64,000 bases of DNA, from positions 62,001-126,000 of the forward strand of contig NZ_JAJFEQ010000011.1 of assembly GCF_020707265.1 (NCBI RefSeq), read 5' to 3'. This stretch comes from Massilia sp. IC2-477. Its GTDB lineage: Bacteria; Pseudomonadota; Gammaproteobacteria; Burkholderiales; Burkholderiaceae_D. Each line of letters starts with the position of its first letter. The stretch's first letter is position 1. Below, piece after piece: positions 13,933 through 23,290 of the stretch. The position numbers and the translations under genes are program-made. Under the pieces are notes generated by a model that was not told the origin of the DNA, searched no databases, and worked only from the letters and a program-made list of their open reading frames with translations.

Positions 13933-15894
13933 ATGAACGTACGCATCGCAGCTTCCCGTTCCCTGCCGCTCAAACGGCTTGCGGCCAGCCTTGCCCTGCT
14001 GCTGGCGCTGCCGGCCGTGGCCGAGAACATGGATGCCCGGCCCGAGAACCTGGCCGACCTGTCGATCGAAGAACTGGCCAATATCCCTGTCATGTCGGTG
14101 TCCAAGCGCCCCGAGCGCCTGCAGGACGCCGCCGCCGCCGTGTTCGTGATCACGTCCGAGGACATCCGCCGCTCCGGCGCCGCGACCCTGCCGGAAGTGC
14201 TGCGCCTGGCGCCCAACCTGCACGTGGCGCGCATCAGCGGCTACAGCTACTCGATCAGCGCGCGCGGCCTGAACCAGAGCGGCAACAGCTACTCGAACAA
14301 GCTCTTGGTGCTGATTGACGGACGCTCGGTCTACACGCCGCTGTTTTCCGGCGTGTTCTGGGATGCCCAGGAAGTGCTGCTGGAGGACGTCGAGCGTATC
14401 GAGGTCATCAGCGGCCCGGGCGGCGTGATGTGGGGACTGAACGCGGTCAACGGCGTCATCAACATCACGACACGCTCCGCACGCGAGACTCAGGGCAGCA
14501 TGGCGGTCCTGCAGGCCGCCACCGACGGCGTGACCGGCAGCTTCCGCCAGGGCGGCACGACTGCGAACGGCGTCGCCTGGCGCGCCTTCGGCAAGACCAC
14601 CCGGCGCGAGGACAGCGAACTGGCCAGCGGCGCCCCTGTCAACGATGCCTATCGGCGCACCCTGGTCGGCGCCAGGGCCGACTGGGAGCGCGGACCGGAT
14701 CGCGTGAGCCTGATCGGCAACGCCTACCGCGGCCGCTTCGACCAGCCCTTCCCGGGCGAGATCGCCGCCCCTGGCGTGCGCCCGACGCTCGGCCAGGTGC
14801 GCTCGGATGGCCTCAACCTGACCGCGCGCTGGGAGCATGCGCTGGACGGTGGCGCCAGCCTGATGGCCCAGGCCTATTTCGACCACACGCTGCGGCGCGC
14901 CGAACCGCTGTTCGGCGAGCGCCTCTACACCACCGACCTGCAGTTCCAGCACACCCTGGCACCAAGCGGTGCGCACCGCGTGGTGTGGGGCGCCAACTAC
15001 CGCCACAGCCGCGACCGCGTCGACAACAGCCCGACCGTCGCCTTCCTGCCCGCGCGCACCACCCAGCAGTGGGCCAGCGTGTTCGCCCAGGACGAGATCG
15101 CGCTGCGCCAGGACCTGTTCCTGACCCTGGGCAGCCGCGTGGAGTACAACGAATACACGGGCGTCGAATGGCTGCCGAGCGCGCGCCTGTCCTGGCGCCT
15201 GTCGCCCCAGCATGCGCTGTGGGCGGCGGCTTCGCGCACCGTGCGCGCGCCCTCGCGGCTCGACGTCGACGCCTACCTGCCGGGACGCCCGCCCTTCCTG
15301 CTGCGCGGCGGCGCGCGCGTGCGCGGCGAGGTGGCGCAGGTGTTCGAACTGGGCTACCGCGGCAACCCGGTGGCGCCGCTCTCGTATTCGATGACCCTGT
15401 TCCACCACGATTACGACTACTTGCGCACGACCGAGACCAACCCGTCCGGCTTCATCACTTTCGACAGCCTGATGGAAGGACGCTCGAGCGGCATCGAAGC
15501 CTGGGGCAGCTGGCAGGCGGCCGAACGCTGGCGCCTGTCGGCGGGCTGGACCGCGCTGCACCAGAAGCTGCGCCTCAAGCCGGGCAGCACCGACGTCAAC
15601 GCCACGCTGGTCGCCCGGCGCGACCCGGCGCATACCTTCCAGCTGCGCTCCGTCTACGGCATCGACGACCGGCGCGATGTCGAGCTCACGCTGCGCAAGG
15701 TGGCGGGCAAGTCCTTCCCGGACGTGCCGGCCTACACGGCGCTGGACGCGCGCTTCGGCTGGCGCGTGCGCCCCGGGCTGGAACTGTCGGTGACCGGCGA
15801 GAACCTCACCGGCGGGCATGGGGAATACGGATCGATCCTGGCGCGGGCCGAGATCGAGCGGCGCCTGGGCGTGAAGGTGGTGTGGGAGTATTAA
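13933..15894 (+). CDS. TonB-dependent outer-membrane receptor
   Basis: A 653-residue receptor. Signal peptide about 1-30 (LLLALPAVA, mature ENMD). The mature N-terminus has the stretch DLSIEELANIPVMSVSKRP that stands in place of a simple TonB box in a subgroup of receptors. The plug domain shows GAATLPEVLRLAPNL, LVLIDGRSVYTPLF and GGVMWGLNAVNGVINI. The remaining 480 residues form the beta-barrel, ending in an aromatic (VVWEY). The ligand cannot be read from sequence; no exbBD or siderophore genes are adjacent, and the short size suits a vitamin or metal-complex receptor. It is followed within two bases by a palindromic repeat. Confidence 0.88.
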   Translation: MNVRIAASRSLPLKRLAASLALLLALPAVAENMDARPENLADLSIEELANIPVMSVSKRPERLQDAAAAVFVITSEDIRRSGAATLPEVLRLAPNLHVARISGYSYSISARGLNQSGNSYSNKLLVLIDGRSVYTPLFSGVFWDAQEVLLEDVERIEVISGPGGVMWGLNAVNGVINITTRSARETQGSMAVLQAATDGVTGSFRQGGTTANGVAWRAFGKTTRREDSELASGAPVNDAYRRTLVGARADWERGPDRVSLIGNAYRGRFDQPFPGEIAAPGVRPTLGQVRSDGLNLTARWEHALDGGASLMAQAYFDHTLRRAEPLFGERLYTTDLQFQHTLAPSGAHRVVWGANYRHSRDRVDNSPTVAFLPARTTQQWASVFAQDEIALRQDLFLTLGSRVEYNEYTGVEWLPSARLSWRLSPQHALWAAASRTVRAPSRLDVDAYLPGRPPFLLRGGARVRGEVAQVFELGYRGNPVAPLSYSMTLFHHDYDYLRTTETNPSGFITFDSLMEGRSSGIEAWGSWQAAERWRLSAGWTALHQKLRLKPGSTDVNATLVARRDPAHTFQLRSVYGIDDRRDVELTLRKVAGKSFPDVPAYTALDARFGWRVRPGLELSVTGENLTGGHGEYGSILARAEIERRLGVKVVWEY

Positions 15895-15895
15895 A

Positions 15896-16029
15896 GTAGG
15901 GTGGGCGGGTTTCCCGCCCACGCGGTGATTGTTACCGGCTCTGTTCCCGTACCGGATGATCTTGCTGCAAACTATCACCGCGTGGGGTGATCTGGTCCAG
16001 TGGACCAGATCACAAGCCGCCCACCCTAC
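15896..16029. repeat. Palindromic repeat family A, copy 2 (long form)
   Basis: Arms GTAGGGTGGGCGGG and CCGCCCACCCTAC bound a 134-bp element. The left part folds as GGGCGGG/CCCGCCC followed by ACGCGGTGAT; the right part is ATCACCGCGTGGGGTGAT followed by the hairpin CTGGTCCA/TGGACCAG. It fills the convergent junction of the TonB receptor and purB, and ends three bases from the purB stop. Confidence 0.88.
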
Positions 16030-16032
16030 AGC

Positions 16033-17502
<1,470 letters not shown>

Positions 17503-17581
17503 TCAGGGAGGCTCGTCTGGCGCAGACAAGCGACGAAACGGCGATGCTATACTGGCACCCAATCTTCTACTTCGGGCATGT

Positions 17582-18196
17582 ATGAAACTCATCGGTTCAG
17601 TCACCAGTCCCTATGTGCGCAAAGTCCGCGTCGTCATGGCGGACAAGAAGCTCGATTTCAGCTTCGAGCAAGAGAACGTCTGGGTGCCGGAGACCACGAT
17701 CCAGCAGGTCAACCCGCTGGGCAAGATCCCCTGCCTCGTGATGGAAGACGGCAGCACGCTGTACGATTCGCGCGTGATCGCCGAATACCTCGATACCATT
17801 TCCCCCGTGTGCAAGCTGCTGCCGCCGAACGGCCGCGACCGTACTGAAGTCAAGGTCTGGGAAGCGCTGGCCGACGGCGTGCTCGATGCCGCCATCCTGG
17901 TCTTCATCGAGCGCCGCGATCGCGCGCCAGAACAGCAGAGCGCCAAGTGGATCGAGCGCCAGATAGGCAAGGTGCATGCGGGCCTGCGCGAAATGTCGTC
18001 CAGGCTGGGCGACTCGGCCTACTGCATGGGCATCCACTACACGCTGGCCGATGTCGCGGTCGGCTGCACCCTCGGCTGGCTGTCCTTCCGCTTCCCCTAC
18101 ATCGACTGGCGCGGCGACTATCCGAACCTGGCGCGCCTGGCCGACAAGCTGGCCGAGCGTCCGTCGTTCCGCGACACCGTGCCCTTCACCGCTTGA
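17582..18196 (+). CDS. Glutathione S-transferase family protein
   Basis: A 204-residue two-domain GST. The N-terminal thioredoxin-like domain has SPYVRKVRV (likely Ser/Tyr glutathione-site region), the cis-Pro segment NPLGKIPCLVMEDG and the EDGSTLYDSRVIAEYL binding motif. The all-helical C-terminal domain includes YTLADVAVGC. The ATG at 17582 is used because a longer reading upstream adds unrelated sequence. It is followed closely by a PfkB kinase gene. Substrate unknown. Confidence 0.88.
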   Translation: MKLIGSVTSPYVRKVRVVMADKKLDFSFEQENVWVPETTIQQVNPLGKIPCLVMEDGSTLYDSRVIAEYLDTISPVCKLLPPNGRDRTEVKVWEALADGVLDAAILVFIERRDRAPEQQSAKWIERQIGKVHAGLREMSSRLGDSAYCMGIHYTLADVAVGCTLGWLSFRFPYIDWRGDYPNLARLADKLAERPSFRDTVPFTA

Positions 18197-18204
18197 GCAC
18201 GCCA

Positions 18205-19146
18205 GTGAGCCAGCCTGCCGGCGCCATGGGCACCGCCGCCATTTTTGGCGAAGCCCTGGTCGACGACTTCACCACCGAGCAGGTGGTGGGCGGCGCTCCC
18301 TTCAACGTGGCGCGTCACCTGGCGGCCTTCATGGCGCCGCAGCTGATGATCACCCGCATCGGCAACGACAAGCCGGGCCAGGCGGTGCGCGCCGAATTCG
18401 AGCGCTTCGCCATGCGCGAGGCCGGCCTGCAGCTCGACGCCATCGAAGAGACCGGCCGCGTGCTGGTCGAACGTGCCGCGCGCGGCCACCGCTTCACGAT
18501 CCTGCCGAACCAGGCCTACGATTTCATCGAGCGCGAAGCGGCGCTCAGTGCCCTGGAAGCAGCGCAGCCGGGCATCCTCTACTTCGGCACCCTGGCCCAG
18601 CGCAAGGAGCGCTCGCGCGCCACCCTGACGGCACTGCTGGAAGCGACTTCGGCGCTGCGCTACCTCGACCTGAACCTGCGCGACGGCCAGGTCGACGAAC
18701 GCATCGTCACGCGCTCGCTGCAGGCGGCGAATATCGCCAAGGTCAACGAAGAAGAACTGCAGGCCATGTTCGGCTGGTATTTCCAGATCAAGCCGGACGC
18801 CCCGGCGCTGGCGGCGGAAGAAGTGCACGCTTCTTGCCAGGCGCTGCTGCAAATGTTCTCCCTGGATGCCCTGATCGTCACGCTGGGACACCGCGGCTCG
18901 GTGTACTTCGGCGCGGATGGTGAAATCCTCATGCACCGCGACAACCCAGCGCCGCCCTTCGTGATCGACACGGTGGGGGCGGGTGATGCCTTCTCGGCGA
19001 TTTTCCTGCTGGGCAGAATGCGGGGCTGGCCGCTGGATGTGTCACTGGCCCGCGCCAACGAGTTCGCGGGCGCGATCTGCGCGATTCCGGGGGCGGTGCC
19101 GCGGGATCTGGGGTTTTATGATCAGTGGATGAAGAAGTGGCGGTGA
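18205..19146 (+). CDS. PfkB-family carbohydrate kinase (fructokinase-like)
   Basis: About 313 residues. Ribokinase-fold landmarks: FGEALVDDF at the N-terminus, GGAPFNVARHLA (substrate-binding Gly-Gly), and the anion-hole/catalytic motif DTVGAGDAF near residue 255. It most resembles fructokinase-type members, which phosphorylate a furanose sugar with ATP; the precise sugar is not certain. Possible starts are GTG 18205 (used), TTG 18193 (overlapping the stop of the GST gene) and ATG 18226; none has a clear ribosome site, so translational coupling to the GST gene is likely. The intergenic region downstream carries an inverted pair of family B repeats. Confidence 0.82.
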   Translation: MSQPAGAMGTAAIFGEALVDDFTTEQVVGGAPFNVARHLAAFMAPQLMITRIGNDKPGQAVRAEFERFAMREAGLQLDAIEETGRVLVERAARGHRFTILPNQAYDFIEREAALSALEAAQPGILYFGTLAQRKERSRATLTALLEATSALRYLDLNLRDGQVDERIVTRSLQAANIAKVNEEELQAMFGWYFQIKPDAPALAAEEVHASCQALLQMFSLDALIVTLGHRGSVYFGADGEILMHRDNPAPPFVIDTVGAGDAFSAIFLLGRMRGWPLDVSLARANEFAGAICAIPGAVPRDLGFYDQWMKKWR

Positions 19147-19172
19147 GCTAAGGGCCAGGTGTCCGCACACAA

Positions 19173-19281
19173 AATTGGGTTCCGGCCTTCGCCGGAACGA
19201 CGGTTCATATTGAGTTGGCCCTATTTTGTTTAGTTAGCCTTCAAACCGTCATCCCGGCGCAGGCCGGGATCCAAGTTAAAT
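19173..19281. repeat. Family B repeat, inverted pair 1
   Basis: Two copies of a 33-34 bp palindrome-cored repeat in opposite orientation. The left copy (19173-19206) has core TTCCGGCCTTCGCCGGAA and the right copy (19243-19281) has core TCCCGGCGCAGGCCGGGA, flanked by ACCGTCA and TCCAAGTT. They are separated by about 36 bp in the convergent junction of the PfkB gene and bfr. Here the copies face away from each other compared with the pairs at 44155, 50537 and 56845. Confidence 0.85.
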
Positions 19282-19295
19282 TACGCAGCGCAGAG

Positions 19296-19766
19296 TTACT
19301 CGCTGATCTGGCTCTGCAGGTAATTCTGGATACCGACCTTCACGATCAGGTCCAGCTGCGTCTCCAGCCACTCGATATGTTCCTCGGTATCCTCGAGGAT
19401 CATCAGGAACAGGTCGCGCGTCACGTAGTCCGCTGCCGCTTCCGCCGCCGCGATGCCTTCCTTGACCGTCACCTGGGCCGCGCGCTCGAGCTTGAGGTCG
19501 CATTCCAGCATCTCTTGCGTCGATTCACCGATGAGCAGCTTGTGCAGCGCCTGCAGGTTGGGCAGGCCGTCGAGCATCAGGATGCGGTCGATCAGCTTGT
19601 CGGCGTGCTTCATCTCGCCGATCGATTCGTCGTACTCTTTCTTGGCCAGCTTGCCGAAGCCCCAGTGACGGTACATGCGTGCATGCAGGAAGTACTGGTT
19701 GATCGCGGTGAGTTCGTTGGTCAGCTGCGCGTTGAGCAGACGAAGAACGTTCTGGTCGCCTTTCAT
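19296..19766 (-). CDS. bfr: Bacterioferritin
   Basis: A 156-residue haem-containing ferritin forming 24-mers that oxidise and store iron. Ferroxidase ligands Glu18, Glu51, His54, Glu94 and His130 are at the E. coli positions, and Met52, the inter-subunit haem ligand, is present (GEMKHAD). Position 127, normally Glu, is Thr (EDTEEH), with Glu at 128 and 129. The start at 19766 gives the family N-terminus MKGDQ. bfd lies 243 bases upstream on the same strand behind its own terminator, so the two are neighbours but probably separate transcripts. Confidence 0.95.
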   Translation of the reverse strand: MKGDQNVLRLLNAQLTNELTAINQYFLHARMYRHWGFGKLAKKEYDESIGEMKHADKLIDRILMLDGLPNLQALHKLLIGESTQEMLECDLKLERAAQVTVKEGIAAAEAAADYVTRDLFLMILEDTEEHIEWLETQLDLIVKVGIQNYLQSQISE

Positions 19767-19962
19767 GTGGGATGCCCTTGATGTTTTCGAATGGGCTCCA
19801 TGATAACAAACAAGCCGTCGAAATTCGGTCCAAAAGCGCGTAAAACACCGAAAAAAGCCCGCGAAATGCGCGGAAATTCGCAAAAATCGGCCGAAATGAC
19901 AAGCGTTCTCAATCCGTTCTGAAAACGCTTCTCAGTTCTCCGCCCAGGCCGGGTAGAAGGGC

Positions 19963-19987
19963 AAAAAAAAGCCCCGCATTGCGGGGC
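19963..19987 (-). terminator. Rho-independent terminator of bfd
   Basis: Seven-base stem GCCCCGC / GCGGGGC with a three-base loop, followed on the minus strand by eight T. It lies about 20 bases downstream of the bfd stop and separates bfd from bfr. Confidence 0.88.
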
Positions 19988-20009
19988 AGCAGAGATGTTC
20001 GGCAAGACT

Positions 20010-20219
20010 TCAGGCCGCCTGCGGGACGCGGCGCACTTCGGTGATGACGGTCTTGCTCTCGATGTGTTCGTGGAGGACTTCACGTGCATAGCTGACGCAC
20101 TTGCCGCACATGGTGCCGACGCCGAGTTCCTTATGCAGTTCGGCCACCGAGGTGATGCCGAGGTCGACCGCCTGGCGGATTTCACGGTCGGAGATGTTGT
20201 TGCAGACACAAACGATCAT
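20010..20219 (-). CDS. bfd: Bacterioferritin-associated ferredoxin
   Basis: A 69-residue [2Fe-2S] protein that docks on bacterioferritin and reduces its ferric core to release iron. The four cluster cysteines are Cys4, Cys6, Cys38 and Cys41 (CVC and CGKC), at the same positions as in E. coli Bfd. AAGGAA precedes the ATG. A near-perfect Fur box lies 32 bases upstream, so it should be induced on iron limitation. It is divergent from feoAB. Confidence 0.95.
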   Translation of the reverse strand: MIVCVCNNISDREIRQAVDLGITSVAELHKELGVGTMCGKCVSYAREVLHEHIESKTVITEVRRVPQAA

Positions 20220-20250
20220 CGCTTCGGGTTCCTTGATAACTTGGCATTTA

Positions 20251-20269
20251 AATGAGAATCAATCTCATT
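20251..20269. promoter_or_regulatory. Fur box upstream of bfd
   Basis: The 19-bp site has arms AATGAGA and TCTCATT around ATCAA, a strong match to the Fur consensus (GATAATGATAATCATTATC). It lies 32 bases from the bfd start and inside the divergent bfd/feoA region. fur itself is at 48247 in this window. Confidence 0.75.
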
Positions 20270-20356
20270 CGTGTTGCTATTCTCCGTAAACTCGACCGCC
20301 TTTGCAACAGGAATTTCGCATTTGTGTGCGCTTTCTTCGCGCTGTGATCAAAGCGC

Positions 20357-20377
20357 AAATAGAAATAATTCGCATTT
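20357..20377. promoter_or_regulatory. Fur-like box upstream of feoA
   Basis: AAATAGAAATAATTCGCATT (20357-20376) resembles betaproteobacterial Fur boxes (AAATGAGAATAATTCGCATT type). A TATGAT -10-like sequence follows at 20383. Located 55 bases before feoA. Confidence 0.55.
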
Positions 20378-20432
20378 AGGTTTATGATGCTAAGTATCTG
20401 TCTCATCAGCGCTACACCTACTGGACGCGACC

Positions 20433-20690
20433 ATGACCTTAGCTCCTTCCCTCACCACGCTCGACGCCTTGCTGCCCGGCCAGAGCGGCACCGTGATCCA
20501 CCTGGCGCCGCCTGCGCAGCAGGGTGGCTTCGACGTCCAGCGCCGCCTGATGGAACTCGGTTTCGTGCCGGGCGAGCGCATCCGCGTGCTCAAGCGCGTG
20601 CTGGGCGGCCCCCTGGCCGTCAAGGTCGGCGAGTCGACCTTCGCACTGCGCCGCTTCGAAGCGGCCCTCGTGTCGATCAAGCCGGAATAA
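20433..20690 (+). CDS. feoA: Ferrous iron transport protein A
   Basis: An 85-residue cytosolic SH3-like protein that works with FeoB in Fe(II) uptake. Family features: DVQRRLMELGFVPGERI, the VLKRVLGGPLAVKV strand-turn-strand, and a C-terminal stretch FALRRFEAALVSI. It starts 55 bases after a Fur-like box and is followed after four bases by feoB. Confidence 0.93.
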   Translation: MTLAPSLTTLDALLPGQSGTVIHLAPPAQQGGFDVQRRLMELGFVPGERIRVLKRVLGGPLAVKVGESTFALRRFEAALVSIKPE

Positions 20691-20694
20691 GCGG

Positions 20695-22575
20695 ATGGGT
20701 GTCATGGAACAACAGGTGGCGTCGCGCACGCCCCTGGTCGCACTGCTCGGCAATCCCAACTGCGGCAAGACCGCGCTCTTCAATCGCCTGACCGGTTCGC
20801 GCCAGAAGGTCGCGAACTACGCCGGCGTGACCATCGAACGCAAGGAAGGCAGCTTCACTTCGCCCGGCGGCCGGGCATTCCGCGTGCTCGACCTGCCGGG
20901 CGCCTACAGCCTGAGCGCCCAGACGCCGGACGAAGCCATCACGCGCGACGTGGTGGCCGGCCTGCGTGCAGGCGAATCGGCGCCCGACGCCGTCCTGTGC
21001 GTGGTCAACGCCACCAATCTGCGCCTCAATCTGCGCATGGTGCTCGAACTCAAGCGCCTCGGCCTGCCGATGGTGCTGGTGCTGAACATGGTCGACGTCG
21101 CCAGGAAGCGCGGCATCGCGATCGATACCGCCATCCTCTCGCGCGAACTGGACATGCCGGTGGTGGAAACCGTCGCCATCCAGGCCGGCGGCGAGGGCGC
21201 CCTGCTGGCCGAACTCGACCGCATGAGCTTCGGCGTGAAAGTCGAGCCGAATCCGCTGTCGGCACTCGACGCGGTGCCGGTCGAGGAAACCCAGCGCGAA
21301 GTGCGCCGCATCCTCGGCCTCGCCGTTTCCGCCGGCGCCGACCGCGGCAACCTGACCGAGAAGATCGACAACGTGGTGCTGCACCCGGTGCTCGGCCCGG
21401 TCATCCTGGCCGCCCTGATGTTCCTGATCTTCCAGGCCGTGTTCAGCTGGGCCGGCACACCGATGGACCTGATCGAGGCGGGCGTTGGCCTGCTGGGCGA
21501 ACAGGTCGGCCTCCTGCTCGGCGAAGGCGTGCTGCACAGCCTGATCGTGGACGGCATCATCGCCGGCGTCGGCAGCGTGCTGGTCTTCCTGCCGCAGATC
21601 CTGATCCTGTTCTTCTTCATCCTGCTGCTGGAAGACGTCGGCTACCTGCCGCGCGCCGCTTTCCTGCTGGACCGCATCATGGGCAGCGTCGGCCTGTCGG
21701 GCCGCGCCTTCCTGCCGCTGCTGTCCTCGTTCGCCTGCGCCATCCCCGGCATTATGGCCGCGCGCACCATCCAGAATCCGCGCGACCGCCTGGTGACCAT
21801 CATGATCGCGCCGCTCATGACCTGCTCGGCGCGCCTGCCCGTGTACGCCCTGCTGATCGCCGCCTTCATCCCGGATCGCGAAGTGGCCGGCCTGATGAAC
21901 CTGCAGGGCCTGGTGCTGTTCGTGCTGTACATGGCCGGCATCCTGAGCGCGATGGCGGTGGCCTGGTTCATGAAGCGCCGCAGCGACTACAAGCAGCATG
22001 CGCTTATGATGGAACTGCCGGCCTACCACTGGCCGCAGCCGGGCGCCCTGGCTTCCGGCCTGTGGGAACGCGCCAAGATCTTCCTGAAGCGGGTCGGCAC
22101 CCTGATCCTGGCCATGATGGTCCTGCTGTGGGTGCTGTCGAGCTTCCCGGGCGCACCGGAAGGCGCGACCCATCCGCCGGTCTACTACAGCGTGGCCGGC
22201 ATGATCGGCCGCGCTCTGGAATATATCCTCGCCCCGATCGGCTTCGGCTGGGAGATCGCGATCGCCCTGGTGCCGGGCATGGCCGCGCGCGAAGTCGCGG
22301 TCGGCGCCCTGGGCCAGGTGTATGCGCTGTCGGGCGGCGATGAAGTGGGCACCACCCTGGCGCCGCTGATTGCCCAGTCGTGGTCGCTGGCCACCGGCCT
22401 GTCGCTGCTCACCTGGTACGTCTACGCACCGCACTGCCTGCCGACCCTGGCCACCGTGGCGCGCGAAACCGGCAGCCGCCGCTACGCGTGGATCATGGCC
22501 GGCTACATGTTCGGCCTGGCCTATGTGGCCGCCTTCATCGTCTACCGGCTGGCGCTGTATTTCACGGGAGCTTGA
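20695..22575 (+). CDS. feoB: Ferrous iron permease FeoB
   Basis: A 626-residue inner-membrane Fe(II) transporter. N-terminal GTPase: G1 GNPNCGKT (19-26), G2 region NYAGVTIE, G3 DLPGAYSL and G4 NMVD. Then a cytosolic helical domain and a membrane core with two Gate motifs, the first containing LPLLSSFACAIPGIM and the second around VPGMAAREVAVG. It is shorter than the 770-residue enterobacterial form, as in many betaproteobacteria. The alternative ATG at 20704 would shorten it by three residues. The next gene begins four bases later. Confidence 0.95.
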   Translation: MGVMEQQVASRTPLVALLGNPNCGKTALFNRLTGSRQKVANYAGVTIERKEGSFTSPGGRAFRVLDLPGAYSLSAQTPDEAITRDVVAGLRAGESAPDAVLCVVNATNLRLNLRMVLELKRLGLPMVLVLNMVDVARKRGIAIDTAILSRELDMPVVETVAIQAGGEGALLAELDRMSFGVKVEPNPLSALDAVPVEETQREVRRILGLAVSAGADRGNLTEKIDNVVLHPVLGPVILAALMFLIFQAVFSWAGTPMDLIEAGVGLLGEQVGLLLGEGVLHSLIVDGIIAGVGSVLVFLPQILILFFFILLLEDVGYLPRAAFLLDRIMGSVGLSGRAFLPLLSSFACAIPGIMAARTIQNPRDRLVTIMIAPLMTCSARLPVYALLIAAFIPDREVAGLMNLQGLVLFVLYMAGILSAMAVAWFMKRRSDYKQHALMMELPAYHWPQPGALASGLWERAKIFLKRVGTLILAMMVLLWVLSSFPGAPEGATHPPVYYSVAGMIGRALEYILAPIGFGWEIAIALVPGMAAREVAVGALGQVYALSGGDEVGTTLAPLIAQSWSLATGLSLLTWYVYAPHCLPTLATVARETGSRRYAWIMAGYMFGLAYVAAFIVYRLALYFTGA

Positions 22576-22579
22576 CCCC

Positions 22580-22873
22580 ATGTGGCAGGAGCTGGTGACA
22601 GCAATCATCGTCGCACTGGCCGTGCTGTATATCGGCGCGAAGTACCTGCCCGAGAGCTGGCGCCGCGCGATCGTGCATCGCCTGTCGAAAGACGGCGGGC
22701 AGTCGGCGCCGGCGGCCTGGCTCGTGAAGTGGCTGGACACCTCGGCCAGCTGCGGCAGCGACAGCAGCGGCAGCAGTGGCTGCAGCAGCTGCAATACCTG
22801 CGGGCCGGCCAAGCCCGCGCCGCCGCCCGGCAAGGGCAACGGCAAGGTGATTCAGATCCACGAACGGCGCTAA
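22580..22873 (+). CDS. FeoB-associated Cys-rich membrane protein
   Basis: A 97-residue protein with one N-terminal membrane helix (LVTAIIVALAVLYIGAKYL), a basic amphipathic middle segment and a Cys cluster CSSCNTCG plus an upstream Cys (SASCGSDSSG). This is the layout of the small FeoB-associated Cys-rich proteins (DUF6587-like) found as a third gene after feoB where classical FeoC is missing. The cysteines could bind iron or an Fe-S cluster; this is inference. It ends seven bases from the convergent secreted-repeat gene. Confidence 0.78.
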   Translation: MWQELVTAIIVALAVLYIGAKYLPESWRRAIVHRLSKDGGQSAPAAWLVKWLDTSASCGSDSSGSSGCSSCNTCGPAKPAPPPGKGNGKVIQIHERR

Positions 22874-22879
22874 CTGCTT

Positions 22880-23251
22880 CTAGTCGCCCGCGACGGCGTG
22901 CCAGGCACCGCCGACGCCGTCGCCCGTCTTCTCACCCGCTTTCTTGTCCTTCACGAAGGTGTACAGGGGCCGCCCCTTGTACGCCAGCTGCTTGCGGCCG
23001 TCCGCGCGCGTGACGATGGAGTAGGGCTCGGGCGGCGCGCCGTCGGCCAGTACGGGCGGCCAGTTGCGGGCGCAGCTGCCGGTACAGCTGCTGGCGCCGC
23101 TATTGGGCGTGTCCTTGTCGTAGGTGTAGACCGTCATGCCGGCGGTATTGACCAGTACGCCGTCGACGGTGCGCAGCGGGGCGCTGTCGGCCAGGGCGGC
23201 GCCGGACAGCAACAGCGCGCCAAGGACGGTACCGAGGGATTTCAACATCAT
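22880..23251 (-). CDS. Secreted repeat protein of COG4315 type
   Basis: A 123-residue protein with a signal peptide (cleavage after GAALA, mature DSAPLR). It has two copies of the YTY/YTF-xxD motif (VYTYDKD and LYTFVKD), as in the family of putative lipoprotein-like repeats of unknown function. One Cys pair (SSCTGSCARNWPP) may be a disulphide or metal site. A second possible start lies one codon downstream. Confidence 0.8.
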   Translation of the reverse strand: MMLKSLGTVLGALLLSGAALADSAPLRTVDGVLVNTAGMTVYTYDKDTPNSGASSCTGSCARNWPPVLADGAPPEPYSIVTRADGRKQLAYKGRPLYTFVKDKKAGEKTGDGVGGAWHAVAGD

Positions 23252-23290
23252 GGTCGCCTCCTGTCGGATAGAGCAGGGTAGACCGCGAAG

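Noticed and set aside
20677-22845. Minus-strand open frame over feoB
   Set aside because: Shadow frame; feoB on the plus strand has intact GTPase and membrane motifs.
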